Shown here: in pieces, positions 33,397-46,374 of the stretch
Numbering within the stretch: the stretch's first letter is position 1
How the letters are laid out: each line of letters opens with the position of its first letter
DNA from: Ridgeia piscesae
Taxonomy: Eukaryota > Annelida > Polychaeta > Sabellida > Siboglinidae
DNA: 64,000 nucleotides
Direction of reading: 5' to 3'
Assembly: GCA_025642075.2 (NCBI GenBank)
Contig: JAODUO010001312.1
Location: forward strand, 58,791 to 122,790
Notes under the pieces: generated by a model
The model's input: only the letters and a program-made list of their open reading frames with translations
Databases searched by the model: none
Told to the model about the DNA's origin: nothing
Made by a program: the position numbers and the translations under genes

Positions 33397-33574
33397 TCAG
33401 TATCCATGGCGCAGTCGGTCGTTATTGCGAGCGCTATGGAAGACCCAGCAGTCAATGTCGAGGGTACAGATGTCGTCGGGGTGCAGACTGGGGTAGACAC
33501 GGTCACGGCGCAGCATCTGGCAGCACCGTGGGGTGTACCGTTCGTAGTACACCTTGGCTCGGGTCACGGGCAGT
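33397..33574 (-). CDS. Alternative last exon 3 of the unrecognised minus-strand gene
   Basis: The acceptor TGTCTTGCAG|A opens a phase-2 frame of 58 codons ending in TGA. The peptide contains KVYYERYTPRCC, LHPDDICTLDIDCW and RLRHGY at the end. Four cysteines are unusual for the set. A minus-strand AATAAA at 33,235-33,240 lies about 160 bp past the stop, before the next exon, which supports a terminal exon. A perfect 44-bp palindrome lies about 108 bp upstream of the acceptor. Confidence 0.6.
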
Positions 33575-33681
33575 CTGCAAGACACGACATGCCACATGGC
33601 TTCCTTCCACCCGAGCGATCAAGCACACGTCTCTGTCTGTGCTGTACGACTGTCTACGTTAGTGTGTACGTTAAGACTGTC

Positions 33682-33725
33682 GTGCTTATTTCAACAATCA
33701 TTATAATGATTGTTGAAATAAGCAC
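33682..33725. repeat. Perfect 44-bp palindrome
   Basis: GTGCTTATTTCAACAATCATTA is followed directly by its exact reverse complement, with no spacer. In the transcript of the minus-strand gene it would form a 22-bp hairpin just upstream of alternative last exon 3. Confidence 0.9.
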
Positions 33726-34548
33726 ACACGCTGTGTATACACAACGTGTGTGTTCGTTAATACCATATGATAGCTAAAGTATGATGTATCAAAATGTAAT
33801 GTATAATATATAATTCGTGTTGCTTCAAAGCTAGCACACAACATTAAACAAAATTAACATATTACATATTTAACATATTACATAACATATGTCTCTGTGC
33901 TCCTATTCAGTAGACTCCAATAATATAATACCATAGTTCTCAACTAACATGTGCAATGAAGTTACATGTTTTCTTAGGCGTTCTGATACAATGACATGAT
34001 AATTTATTGTAATTAACCTACCTACTGAACAATGACGTGCCGGGTAAGTTGAATATCATATTAAAATAAACACAGCATCACTCCACACGACGGAAAAAGT
34101 CCACAGCAAATGCTTGACAGCCATGCCAAGCCATTCGAGTAAGGTTTGTTGAAACAGCCAGCCACAACTGTACAGTATTAATTGATCAACATTTCAGCGT
34201 GTGAATTCACCAGATATCTTACACAGTCATCACCATGCATAGTAATGTTTTCATGTTGTTTGTGCCATTTAACAACAACGTGGTGAACGATAATTCCAAT
34301 ATCAACAGCTCGGATATTTACAACATGTCCTTTGAAAATATACATGCTTTCAGTTTCACACCAAACATGACTACTACTAAGAACCTGTTTGTAGAGGTTC
34401 TCTTCAGAAGCAGTTCATAACCTGCTGAATAATTATTTGTTATCCAACTGACTGATTCCGATGTAAAGGGAACATGCTTCTATAGGTTTCTTTTCAGAAA
34501 TTTCTTCAAGTTATGGTCGCAATAACGCGTTAACAATTCTCGTTTACC

Positions 34549-34822
34549 TCATTCCCCAGCCATTGTCTCTGGGTCACATGGCAATACATCAACAAGGACA
34601 TCCTGGTTAAAGGATCCATTAACATGTTTTCTGGCTTCGTATCTTGACACTGACACATTGTATCTTCTGTTCACTACATTTGGGTCTGACACGTAATCAC
34701 TATTGTCACTCTCGGGATACATGACTGCGTAAGACTGATCACAGTGCGGAAAATAATTGTCTCTGTCACGATAACGATTTTTGAAGCCCTCAACATTCAC
34801 CCGAAATTGCTCCAATTGTGGT
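34549..34822 (-). CDS. Alternative last exon 2 of the unrecognised minus-strand gene
   Basis: A strong acceptor (TTTTCTCTCTCTATTGCAG|A) opens a phase-2 frame of 90 codons ending in TGA. The peptide contains QFRVNVEGFKNRYRDRDNYF, YPESDNSDYVSDP and a GSFNQDVLVDVLPCDPE tail. A GTAAAC follows the stop by two bases, so a 3' UTR intron is possible. A minus-strand AATAAA lies at 34,003-34,008, before the next exon. I do not recognise the family. Confidence 0.6.
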
Positions 34823-36533
34823 CTGCAATAGAGAGAGAAAATGTGATACTACATAATAAAAAAATATATCTCTGACATCTGTAAGAAACGCATATTTGCA
34901 TATGGGTGTTTTGCCATAAAAATATTACCAGAAAAAATGTGTTGATTTAATGATACCTATAATAGCATTGTATAACTAGTATTATTGAGACTTCACAGTT
35001 GATTTTTTTGTTACAACACATCTAACAATGGTTATTACACATTTGGTTAGTTCCCCTATTGACTTCCACAAAAGCTGTGTTGAGAACACTTGTAACAGAT
35101 GTGTTACTTCCACATTTTGGCAGTGTAGGCAAACACAATGTACATATCACACTTGTTGTAACCCAATGCACATTCTGCAGAACAACCCACCACCTTTACA
35201 TAAATCTATATACACTGGGTTGCTCCACGTTTGTGTTAGACAACACTATTATAGTCGGCCTGGCCGCCTGGTACACAACATTATGATAAGCACACGATCA
35301 CGTGATTCTTGCGACAGTTGGACAAAACACTGGAATGAAGAACACTGACAAGTACCTGGTCTCAACATGCCATCTAAACCTGCAGGAACAGATTAATAGG
35401 AAACTGCCTTTAGCATTTCATACAAACATGATATATTAAAACAATGTAATAATGTATTGTCACACAATGCACAGTGTATTCATGCATCCAGACTACCAGG
35501 TAGTTCAAACTGTTTAAACTCGGCAAACTATATCAAATGTACAAAGAATAAATGATAAGTTGAAATTATAAATAAATAGAGCTAGCGAATATCGCATGCA
35601 TGCATATACAGTGCCTGTTTTCACATAGTTATTGCGAACAGTGGACTCAAACTTTCTAATAATGTACAACATGTAACGACGCATCTTAAATTGCTATCAC
35701 TACAGCAAAACAACAATTTTATGACATAATCTGACACATAGCAGTTAGCTTTAATGGTTATACTGCAGCCAAATCTGCACAAAACTTAATTAATCAAGAT
35801 AAGTAATTAGCAATGAATGAAGGAGCAGCAGGTTATATATTATTGAAGGTTTGTTCTGGCAAAGTGATGTCAACAACAAACATCATTCGGCAGACTATGT
35901 TAGACGGAAGTTAGAATTAATTTTATTTTGCTACACTGTACGTGTCTTTTCTAGACACACTACAATGGATTTAGGAGGCTTTAGTCATCAAATGCTACAT
36001 CTGCTCTGACAGTCAAATATTATAACTGTAGTAGGTTATCAGTTAGTAGAACACCATGCAGACATAAGCTTCCAAGAATCTTACATCTCTTCAGCAGGTT
36101 TTGTGCTGTGGGGAATCATCCCATGCAAACATTTTATGACATTAAAACATCAGAAATACAAGAATTCCAACAAATGCAAGCAGCAGCAGCCATATTTGAA
36201 GCAGTGACTGGTGGCCACAGCAAGAGAAACTGAAAATCCAAAAGAGAAAACCTCATAATACAAACAAAAAATAACTCAAAAATTTCAAAAGAAACAGACC
36301 AGTGTTCAGCTTTGGAAAGATGTCATCAAGCCAGCAAGCTAAATTTGCACACTTTAAAGGAACAGTAAACTTGGGTCAAATATATGCATTCTGCAGAGCG
36401 AATGCACAGGTGTTAGCTATGCTACAAGTGGTATGTATTTACAAGACGATCTGTGCAGACAAAGAAGCAGGCTGTGAACACGCAGCACACAGAGAGATAG
36501 AGAATACATCACTTGTTTACCTGACTGTCTGCT

Positions 36534-36828
36534 TTAAAATTGTGCAATGTCAAAGAGGTCAAAGTCATCATCAATAGGCCGGAGCTCTGAGGTTATGTTA
36601 GGCCCGTGGTCCGTGGTCATAGAAACCATCGGAGCGGATTCTGGCGACGGGGAAGGAACAGTGCCGTCTAAATACGCCGGCGGTGGGCTGGCTGTTGGTG
36701 TATCGGGGATGAACATTGGAGTCAAAGGTTTGCCATCAGTCGGTGTGCGCATATAGCGGTTACGGGCATCATCAACATTAAACCCTTGGCTTTGGGGTCT
36801 TGGTGATTTAAATTCAGTTGGGGAGAAG
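36534..36828 (-). CDS. Alternative last exon 1 of the unrecognised minus-strand gene
   Basis: A strong acceptor (CTCTTTTTTTCAG|C) opens a phase-2 frame of 97 codons ending in TAA. It would join AG to make a serine codon. The peptide is rich in Pro, Ser and Thr (IPDTPTASPPPAYLDG, VPSPSPESAP) and ends DDDFDLFDIAQF, an acidic aromatic tail that resembles a short linear binding motif. A GTAAAC donor lies 14 bp past the stop. A minus-strand AATAAA at 35,922-35,927 could end it. Confidence 0.6.
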
Positions 36829-37536
36829 CTGAAAAAAAGAGGTGTACATTCCAGCTCCCTCCACCCAATCAAACGCTGTACATCTGGAGAAGGGACGGCT
36901 TGAATCCACCCAAGCTGGGGTCTGCTAGGCGTTACTTTATACCACTAATGTTCTAGATTGACAACTGCAATTACAGAAATATGACTGGCAATTTGAATCC
37001 AGTAGTTTTGTAGTAGGGCCATATGTATACAATACTGCATGCTTATAACTTCCAGTAAGACAATTAAGTCTGTCACTGGCCAATTGTTCTTGCTCCATAC
37101 TGTGTGTTACTGTTAGACTAGGCAACCCTGTTTGCACATCAAACTTCTGGTAACACAGAGTGTGCATGCAACACCTTCTGGCAAATGCTACGAACAAAAC
37201 CTGTTAGACAGAAGAATGAAACTTAATATGTATGTATGTATATAAAAATCTATTATACAAATTAACGTTAACTCCTTCCAACAAGTCTTGGTGCAAAGAG
37301 GATAGCTACAAGTCACTCTGGAAAGAAATATGTCATCAGACATTCTTGAACTACAAGTTAGCGCATTTGACAATGACAGGGGCACAGTGTATTAACTATT
37401 GGTTGTCTTTTCCTTTCAAGCAAACATATCACTGATGACTAAAGCCTTCTATTGTCCGATACTTACATAGCAATACAGTGGCACTTTAAATCTGCACAGA
37501 CAAAACTAGGAGGAAGAAATGAAAAACAATACAAAC

Positions 37537-37580
37537 CTGTCAACTGGCGGGAAGTACTTGTCATTCTGGGGCCCAGGATG
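37537..37580 (-). CDS. 44-nt constitutive exon of the unrecognised minus-strand gene
   Basis: The segment lies between a good acceptor (TGTGTTCTTCAG) and a donor (GACAG|GTTTGT). Read in phase 0 it encodes HPGPQNDKYFPPVD plus two bases, AG. That leaves phase 2, exactly what all five downstream candidate last exons require. The other two frames are less protein-like, and one has a stop. It could join exon 1 directly, which ends in phase 0, though an unseen intermediate exon is possible. Confidence 0.6.
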
Positions 37581-37599
37581 CTGAAGAACACAGGGACAG

Positions 37600-39023
37600 T
37601 AATTAGTCAAATGTTCATCTGTGATAAGAGTCCTCATTTTTAAGTATTATGCTCTTAAAACAACATTAACTATATCATTAAATTGAAACAATAAACATTC
37701 CAAGTAACAGAGACATGGTCACTTTAAAGTCACAAATGTGATGCCTGTGTGTCTTATTTGCTTCCATCCACCCAATAGTTGTTTTGCTTTTAATCTAGTA
37801 TGACACATCCTTACTAAAACTGACGTACACATATGCAATTTACTTTATGAAAGCATTTAATTCATCAACATCAGATTATTTAAATAAATTACTTACTGAT
37901 TAATAAAGATGCAACAAAATCAGCATGTTTTATAGAAATAACCATATATTTCCAATGTAAAATCTGGATACATGCATTACATGCAACAAATACATTCAGC
38001 CTACAACTAGTGACTTAACTAATTTAAATATTCCTTTACTGAAATTTTAAACTTAACATATACCAAAGTAGTTCTCTGAGCAACCCATCTTTGCATAAGA
38101 CAAAAGACACTCTCCACATAAAGCCATGCCTGGCCATGCAATTTTTGTGAATATTCACAAAATCATGTGCACTGATATGCGATCCAAGTTCCAAACATTT
38201 GCATTATCATGAAATTGGACATCTAATAATTTAGTCCCAAATGCAATAATGTGAAAACTTACAAGATAAAAGATGACATAGTTCCAAATCTCCAACACGC
38301 AAATCCTGTCCCTCGCATAGAACAACTAATTCCAAATGTAACAAGTATCTGTCTCCTTTCATGTTTACCTAACTTATTTCCATAGAGCCGATACAATAAC
38401 ACAGTAACATCGATTGTGCCTATACATCAGAAACCAAGCTCAATCACACACTACGACAAAAGGAATGGTCAATTTTATAACTCAGTTAGCAGTAACAAAG
38501 TTGTCAACAGACATGCACATACCAGCTAAGGTGCATGACCATGGTTATAAAGATATATTAGGGAATTGTTGAACTATGCCAGCAACATAAAAACTATACA
38601 AAATCCAATATATCCAGTCACTGGTTCAATTACATGGGGAGACCATCTATAATCCAAAATTCTTGTTATCAGATCCTGTTACATGTACCAGTAATCTGTC
38701 TGCTTCTTGTTGCCTTTGCCATCATAATAAACTAATCTGGCACACAACTGTAATTTAAGTATAGTGTATTGTAAAAGTAAAGCAATCATTCTGAGTTCTA
38801 TTTATCATCTCTTGTAATGAGAGTGCTGGCTTATTGTATTAAACTAACTATTAACATTAGAGATAATCTCATATATGAAGTATCCATATATTCTTACAAT
38901 GTTATATAACTACACCACAGAGAATATAAACATCTGTCTCAGTCTACTAAACACAGACTCCACACACAGCAACTTGTATACATTCATATCTTAGTCTATG
39001 TGTCCTAAACAAGGATTAATTAA

Positions 39024-39025
<2 letters not shown>
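37600..39025. other. Intron of the unrecognised minus-strand gene
   Basis: I see no exon or clear repeat here; the sequence is AT-rich. Confidence 0.4.

Positions 39026-39028
<3 letters not shown>

Positions 39029-39088
<60 letters not shown>
39029..39088. repeat. (AT)n microsatellite
   Basis: About 60 bp of pure AT dinucleotides directly precede the 51-bp array. Confidence 0.95.
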
Positions 39089-39090
<2 letters not shown>

Positions 39091-40150
39091 ATGTCTCAGT
39101 CAATCATACACAGAATCCTGCGAAATAACTTGTACACATTTCAGTCAATCAAACACAGAGTTCCATGTAATAACATGTACACATCCATGTAATAGTTTCT
39201 ACATATCCACGTCTCAGTCAATCAAACACAGCCTCCTGTGAAATAACGTGTACACATCTATGTCCGAGTCAATCAAACACACTCTTGTGAAATAACTTTT
39301 ACACATCCATGTCTCAGTCAATCAAACACAGACTCTTGTGAAATAACTTTTACACATCCATGTCTCAGTCAATCAAATACAGACTCCTGTGAAATAACTT
39401 GTACACATCCATGTCTCAGTCAATCAAACACAGACTCTTGTGAAATAAATTTTACACATCCATGTCTCAGTCAATCAAACACAGACTCTTGTGAAATAAC
39501 ATTTACACATCCATGTCTCAGTCAATCAAACACAGCCTCCTGTGAAATAACGTGTACACATCTATGTCCGAGTCAATCAAACACACTCTTGTGAAATAAC
39601 TTTTACACATCCATGTCTCAGTCAATCAAACACAGACTCTTGTGAAATAACTTTTACACATCCATGTCTCAGTCAATCAAATACAGACTCCTGTGAAATA
39701 ACTTGTACACATCCATGTCTCAGTCAATCAAACACAGACTCTTGTGAAATAAATTTTACACATCCATGTCTCAGTCAATCAAACACAGACTCCTGTGAAA
39801 TAACTTGTACACATCCATGTCTCAGTCAATCAAACACAGACTCTTGTGAAATAACATTTACACATCCATGTCTCAGTAAATCAAAAACACAGACTCCTGT
39901 GAAATAACTTTTACACATCCATGTCTCAGTTAATCAAATACAGACTCTTATGAAATAACGTTTACACATCCATGTCTCAGTAAATCAAACACAGACTCTT
40001 GTGAAATAACTTTTACACATCCATGTCTCAGTCAATCAAACACAGACTCTTGTGAAATAACATTTACACATCCATGTCTCAGTCAATCAAACACAAACTC
40101 TTGTGAAATAACTTTTACACATCCATGTCTCAGTCAATCAAACACACGCT
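39089..40150. repeat. 51-bp minisatellite, about 21 copies
   Basis: The unit catgtctcagtcaatcaaac plus acagactcttgtgaaataacttttacacatc repeats at about 51 bp. A higher-order duplication is visible: the block starting cagcctcctgtgaaataacg at about 39,229 recurs at about 39,533. It lies in the long intron of the minus-strand gene. Confidence 0.93.
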
Positions 40151-40159
40151 TGTGTCATC

Positions 40160-41255
40160 ACCCAAGCAGTGTGTCTACACATATTCATGTGCCACTTAGT
40201 CAGTTGCAATACATGTGATATTCATCCATACCGAATCTGAAGGCCTAAATATCTCTCTTTCTGCCTCTTCTGGTGGAGATTCTCTTGTAAACTTTGAGAG
40301 AGACAGATAATTCTGATCATCAAGAATATAATTTTAATATTGTTAAAAGTACAGCATAAAGGTATCACATCTACCAGTACACAATAGCAACTTTCAAGAA
40401 AATGTTCCAAACTACACCAGCACGTATATCAGTTTGTTGTTTGTTCAACATTTGCTGCAGAACTGCATACAATTTATACATTAACCTGTATTTTGTGGAA
40501 GCACTGGTAAATAACAAATCTAATCTATGTCCGAGTCAATCATACTGTTCTATTTTTTGCTTAATTATATTAAAATGTCTCTGCTAATATAATTTGCACT
40601 GTATAATCATGTAACTATTGCAATATTACCTTAAGCAGTGGCAACCCTGATACGGCATAGATAAAGTAACAACTCCCTGTAGTCTGCAGAGGCATAGGTA
40701 TTTTACCAACAGGTGCAGTTCATCTGTATGACTATCTTTGATATTATGATTTATCGGGTTTCTCTATCCAGTGATGTCTGGCACCTAATATGTATATTGC
40801 ATGCTGGGAAAACTGTATATTTGTCTGACAGACCAATTCTCAACCAGTCTTTCACAGTCGGCAATCGGTATGTCTGTCTGTGTCTGAGTGGATGTGTGTC
40901 TGCCATGGTAATTCAGGTGTCTGTCTTCTATGTGCCACTCACCTGCCTATCCATGACATTGGGTTCACAGGGCCAGTTATAATCACCACAATATGGAATT
41001 TGTTTTGGATGCGCTTGCTTTTGGATAAACTGTGTAGAAAGGTGTAATTATAAGTTTTTCATGATGTAATGATGTGTCCATAGATTTATGACCATTGGGC
41101 ATTAACACTGTGACCAGCATTTAGCGTGTATGTGTGCCTATGTGTATGGTGTGTGTGTATGTGCATATTGCATGTGTGAGAAATTGTGTATAGTGTGTGC
41201 ATGTGATCGAGAGTAAATGTGTGTATGTGTGGGGGAGTGTGTGTGTGTATGTGTA
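40160..41255. other. Intron of the unrecognised minus-strand gene
   Basis: I see no exon. A GT-rich simple repeat lies at about 41,128-41,252, next to the insertion site of the outer hAT element. Confidence 0.4.
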
Positions 41256-41262
41256 ATGTATA

Positions 41263-43187
41263 CCAGAGATGGAGTGAGTACAATACAAATGTACTCGAGT
41301 ACGAGTACGATTACTTTGAACATGCATGAGTACGAGTATGAGTACTCAGAAAACAAATGTACTCAAGTACGAGTACGATTACTTTACAATATACTCGAGT
41401 ACGAGTACGATTACTTTAGAATATAAGCATGATTACTTTCATGATTACTTTAATGAATATCCTGTTTCTAACATAAAGGCGACTTTCATGGAATCCCTGT
41501 TGTTGTGTCACTAATGTTCTGATTACTGCTATCCACTATCCAGGTGTTATTGTTATTAATAATTAGACGACTTTCTCAGGTATTGGATGAATCATTTAAT
41601 GCTGGATTAATAATTTAATTTATGGTTTCTGAATCAAATACAAATAGGAGGCATTTAAAATTTTCAAATACACATGATCAAATACATTACAATAACAACA
41701 CTTCAAAACCAGGGGGGCATATTCAAAAGAGTAGTATATCAGATGGGTCCAGACATGGGGTCAAATACATTTGTATTTGAAAGTATTTAAATACTTTTTC
41801 AAATATTTGTATTTGATGTTTAGGAATTAAAAGTATTTGTATTTAAATACTTTCCTAAAGTATTTGACTTGTTCAAATATTTTTTTGAAATACATTGTCA
41901 GTATCAACATTTCTTTTTTACTGTCACATGTAATGCCTGCCAAACTGATTACCTTAATGCACTGCAACTTCACCCAACAGTGCTAATTACTGATGAAGAC
42001 ACTTAACAGCAGGCTTCCCCCTGGCCCTGCAGTGACCACAACTTGTGTTTGCTCAGAGCCAGAGGATGGACCTAACAGTGACCATAGGTCAATATCCCCT
42101 TTTGTTCTTTAGTCAGAGTTCAATTTGGCACCAGGTTATTCTGGTTTCCTGGCTGACTTTGAAGTTGAGCCTTCCTCACAACATCCTAGCAATGATTAGC
42201 AGTGTCTCTTCTGAGGGCAACATAAGCGTTATATTATTATGGACCTCCTGGCTTAACATACAAACAATATATTTTGGCCTTTCCCTCTTTCAGTCAGTTG
42301 TCACTGTGATGCAGTTAGCAATAACAATACTCCCTAGCACTCGTCTGCCTGTCATCATATGTGCAAAACACTAATTATGCCTATAAACTAGATGTCTCAA
42401 TATATGTGTTGCTTTTCTTTTACCTACATAGTAATACAAAATGAAAAGTATTTGAAAAATATATGAACAAGTATTTGAAATACTTTTCAATGTATTCATA
42501 TTTAAATACATTTATATTTAAAAAGTATTTGTAATCCCTCAAGACTATTTGTATTTAAATACATTTCAATGTATTTGACCCCATGTCTGGTTTACAGTTT
42601 GCACTTAATTAAACATAATAGACAGGGATTTAGCAGCTAACCGCCCAGACCCAGTCAGGATTCTGGATGTTGGAAATATGACCAGTCATCCACACTATAC
42701 TGACAGAGCAAACAGTACAGGTGGGGGCTGAGGCCTGGCTTCTAAAATTACAAAGCAAGATGTTAGGGGATGCTTATCTCCTGCAGTGCTTCCCAGGGAC
42801 TGTCACAATATAACTTGTACTTTGTACTAAGCAGGAGGGTGAGATGTTGTTTCTCTGGGAAAAGAAGGTATTATTAGAGAAATCTGACTGAATATTTATT
42901 TAACTGAAATGCTCAACAGTAATAGAAAATGAATACCTTGATTATTATTACATTTATTAGATTACTTCTAATATTGCCATTTTTATCTGTCTAATATATT
43001 TGCTTGCAACTGTTCATATGAAAAAAATGTAATCGTGAGAAGTAATCGTGAGTACGATTACTTTGGTAATGTACTCGAGTACGAGTACGATTACTTTCCT
43101 TCATACTCGAGTATGAGTACTCAAAAAGTACTCGTACTCGAGTACGAGTACGAGTACAAGTACACGAGTACGATTACTCCATCTCTG
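41263..43187. mobile_element. Non-autonomous hAT-type DNA transposon (outer element)
   Basis: The ends are inverted: CAGAGATGGAGT at the left and ACTCCATCTCTG at the right. They are flanked by the same 8-bp direct repeat ATGTATAC, a target-site duplication. An 8-bp duplication and CAGAG ends are hallmarks of the hAT superfamily. Subterminal copies of CTCGAGTACGAGTACGATTA occur at both ends, as in hAT elements where they may bind transposase. There is no transposase gene. A second element is nested inside it. Confidence 0.88.
41751..42589. mobile_element. Nested non-autonomous DNA transposon (inner element)
   Basis: CAGACATGGGGTCAAATACA at the left is matched by TATTTGACCCCATGTCTG at the right in inverted orientation, with AT-rich subterminal repeats of tatttaaatac. 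The ends look hAT-like. I do not see a clean 8-bp target duplication, so its ends or flanks may have changed since insertion. It has no transposase gene. It interrupts the outer element and is therefore younger. Confidence 0.8.
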
Positions 43188-43199
43188 ATGTATACTGGT

Positions 43200-44040
43200 T
43201 AAGTCTGGTTGTATGTACTTATTTTTAGGAAGTCATGGATGATGTACACATATTTATAGTCCTTAAGTCATGCACATAAAGACTGCACCATACGTAATGT
43301 TCATATATTTTCATACACATAAGTATGTATGGTGTACAAAATAACTGTACATGTGATGTGCTTAGTGTGTATCTGTATTTGTTTGTGTAATGCATGCATA
43401 AAATGTAATATAATGTGTATGCTCAAGACAAGCGGTGCATGTACGTGTGCTGTATGGTTGAGTCAAGGATTGCTATACTATTACCATGCTGAGTTACTGT
43501 ACACAAATACATTAGTGAGAGGCTGTGAGGCCTACCTCCTGTAGGGATGGAATGTGCGGTGGCCGTTTGCAACCATCGTTCTCTCTAGAGGCTGCGTCCT
43601 GGCAAGCTAGCACGTGTGCCTAGTGAATGTAACTGATATTGACTAACAATACCATGCACTGTTTCACCTGTATGCGATCACACATACATGTATATAGACT
43701 AAATGTTGGCAATAAATAAATTATCTGGCCATACATACATGTGTTCCCATGCAAGATTCTTGATGCTAAAATATTGATGCACTGGAGGCGTGTCGAAGTA
43801 CTTTTATGTATTATTAACACTGGAATAATGTGTAATAATTCCAGAGAATTCTTTCAAGTCACTAGTTAAGTCGAGTAGCATGTCATGTTGAGCACAACAA
43901 AATTACAATATTGCTCTTCGTTGATCACCACTATAGTGGAATGTCAATCATAAAAGTGAACTAGTTAACACTGAAGTCAAATGTTAAGTCAGTGTAACTT
44001 TAATAGTTTGGACACACAGCGACGTACACAGTAAACACTA
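43200..44040. other. Intron of the unrecognised minus-strand gene
   Basis: I see no exon or clear element in this stretch. Confidence 0.35.
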
Positions 44041-44059
44041 GAATTAACAAAAGCCTGCA

Positions 44060-46095
44060 CAGAATACCACACTTAAAACAGTGATAGAAAGGAACTGGAA
44101 TATTTTAAAGAGTGAAATTGACTGCGTCGTTGACAAATTTGTTTCATTGAAAAAACAGGGGAAACGGTCAAAGAAGAAACACTTATCGAAGGAAGCCATT
44201 AGAAAAATCAAGTACAAGCAAATGATGTGGAAGAGATATGTCATACTGGAAGTGAAGAAGACTATAGCATTTATAAAGAAGCATTTAAACAAGCTACAGT
44301 AAAATTAGAAATTCAAAGAGAAGTACAAAAAAAAATAGTTTTTAATATAAAACATGACAGCAAGAGTTTTTATGCGTATGTTAAGTAAACAGAAAGTTCA
44401 GGATAAGGTCGGCCTCAGAAGGTAGTGAGGAAACATAATAACAGAGGGTTTTTAAGGAAAAAAACTTGAGTACTTTAGTTCTGTTTACCAGGGAAAATTT
44501 TAGATATTCCCAAAAGAACTAAGTTCAAAGGGGAAGAGTTTGACAAAGGGACAACTAATTGTAACCCCAAAAGGGAGCGTAAAAAATAAGGATAATAAAT
44601 TGGAGTGGAGGGGTTTCCCTCCCAAATTATTTTGGGAATTTGTAGAACAAATCAGCATCCCGCTTGAAAAGTGTTAATTTGTCATTAGAGGAGGAATAGT
44701 TCCGTTAGAATGGAAAGAAGCAAACATTATACCATTATTTAAAAAAGGTTCGAGAAACAAGCAGAGAACTATAGCCAGTGGTTTAACACGGTGATTTGCA
44801 AACTATTAGAAAGACTAATTAAAAATCACCTGGTTTATTTTTTGTTAAAAATAAATTGATAAACCCCTCTCAACATGGGTTTTTAAAAAATATGCTTAAA
44901 AATATGTTATGTTTTTTGGGAAAATGTCACAAAGTGGCTAGATGAGGGGTCACCAGTAGATATAATCTACTTAGATTTTAAAAAAGCCTTTTACAAAGTG
45001 CCACACCAAAGACTACTTTAAAATAAAAGGGCCCATGGCATAGGAAATGGAATGATCAACTGGGAAAAAAAATGGCTTATTGATAGAAGAAAAGAGTAGT
45101 AGTTGATGGGGGGGTTTCAAACTGAAAGCGGTTTTATGGAGACCCAAAGGGGCGAAATGGGGCCTATTTTTTTCTTAATATATATCAATGATTTGGGTGA
45201 TGACATAACAACAAGGTGTTGAAGTTTGGGGACGACACAAAAAATTTTTGGGAAAAATTTAAAAATGATGCAGATAGACAGCATTTACAAGATGATTTAA
45301 TGTTGATGAATGGGTTTAGAAGTCAAAGGTTTTTTTTGAAATTAATTTTACACAGGGCATGGGAATGAAGATGCACAATATACAATGGGTGATACGTACT
45401 AAAACTACCTTAAAGGAAAAAGGGCTTAGGGGTTTAAATATTAGTGTAATGAAGGTATCAGAGCAGTGTGGAATTGCAGAAAAGGGAAAAAATTTTGGAT
45501 TAATTGGGAAAAAGTGTACAAAGAAAAAAAACTAATAATCCGCTTATAAAAAATAGTTAGGCCTCACTTAGAAATTGTTACAAGCATGGAGGCCATATCC
45601 CAAAAAGGATATTGATATGCTAGAAAGAGTACAAAGGAGAGAACCAAAATGATACCCAAAAATCAGGAATATTAGTTTTGAAATGGCGGGGGTTTTAAAA
45701 CACTAGAAACCAGAAGATTGGGGGAGATCAGATTGAGGTGTTTAAAATATTGAAAGGTAGAAAATATTTACAGAAATATTTTTTTTCCCGTCAAGGAAGA
45801 GAGAAGGACTAAGGAGGAGTTACATTAGCAAAGAAGCAGTGTAGATGGATATTAGAAAATTTTCATTTTTACAAAGAACAGTAAACGAATGGAACAGATT
45901 AACAGCTGATTGTGTAGGTGCTAGAGTGTTAATATATTTAAAAATAAAATCGACATATACCTAAGACGGGCGGGGTATACTTAGATAGATAGGTTGGACT
46001 CTCGATAAGCCAAATGGCTTCCTAGTCCACCTGCCATCTAGAGTTGAATCTCCAGGTGGCAATCTTGTTAAATCTTGTTAAATCTACACTATGTG
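44060..46095 (+). pseudogene. LINE retrotransposon remnant (CR1/L2-like), heavily frameshifted
   Basis: In broken frames the plus strand shows the order of a non-LTR retrotransposon. There is a basic pre-RT segment at 44,081-44,302 with KKQGKRSKKKHLSKEAIRKI, then IYLDFKKAFYKVPHQRLL (RT core) near 44,966, and LIYINDLGDD near 45,175. FGDDTK near 45,226 stands where F/YADDTK is expected, and RTVNEWNRLTADCVG lies near 45,885. The 3' end carries the short tandem tail AATCTTGTTAAATCTTGTTAA, typical of CR1/L2-type LINEs. Many homopolymer-length differences break the frame, some of which may be consensus errors. Confidence 0.82.
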
Positions 46096-46099
46096 AATG

Positions 46100-46321
46100 G
46101 ACCATACAACTACCAATATTTAGAAAACAAATAAAGATGAGAGAATGGAAGTCAAGGACATATTATGTTGAAACCTGCGGCACACACCATCAGAGCTGCC
46201 ACGTCTCATGGATTTGTGAGATTCACATATTTGACATATGTGTCATGCATCAACATGTGAACTACATGCATATTTGCCATTTCAAAAAATATATATAAGC
46301 AGGCTTTTTCAGGATACTTCA

Positions 46322-46374
<53 letters not shown>

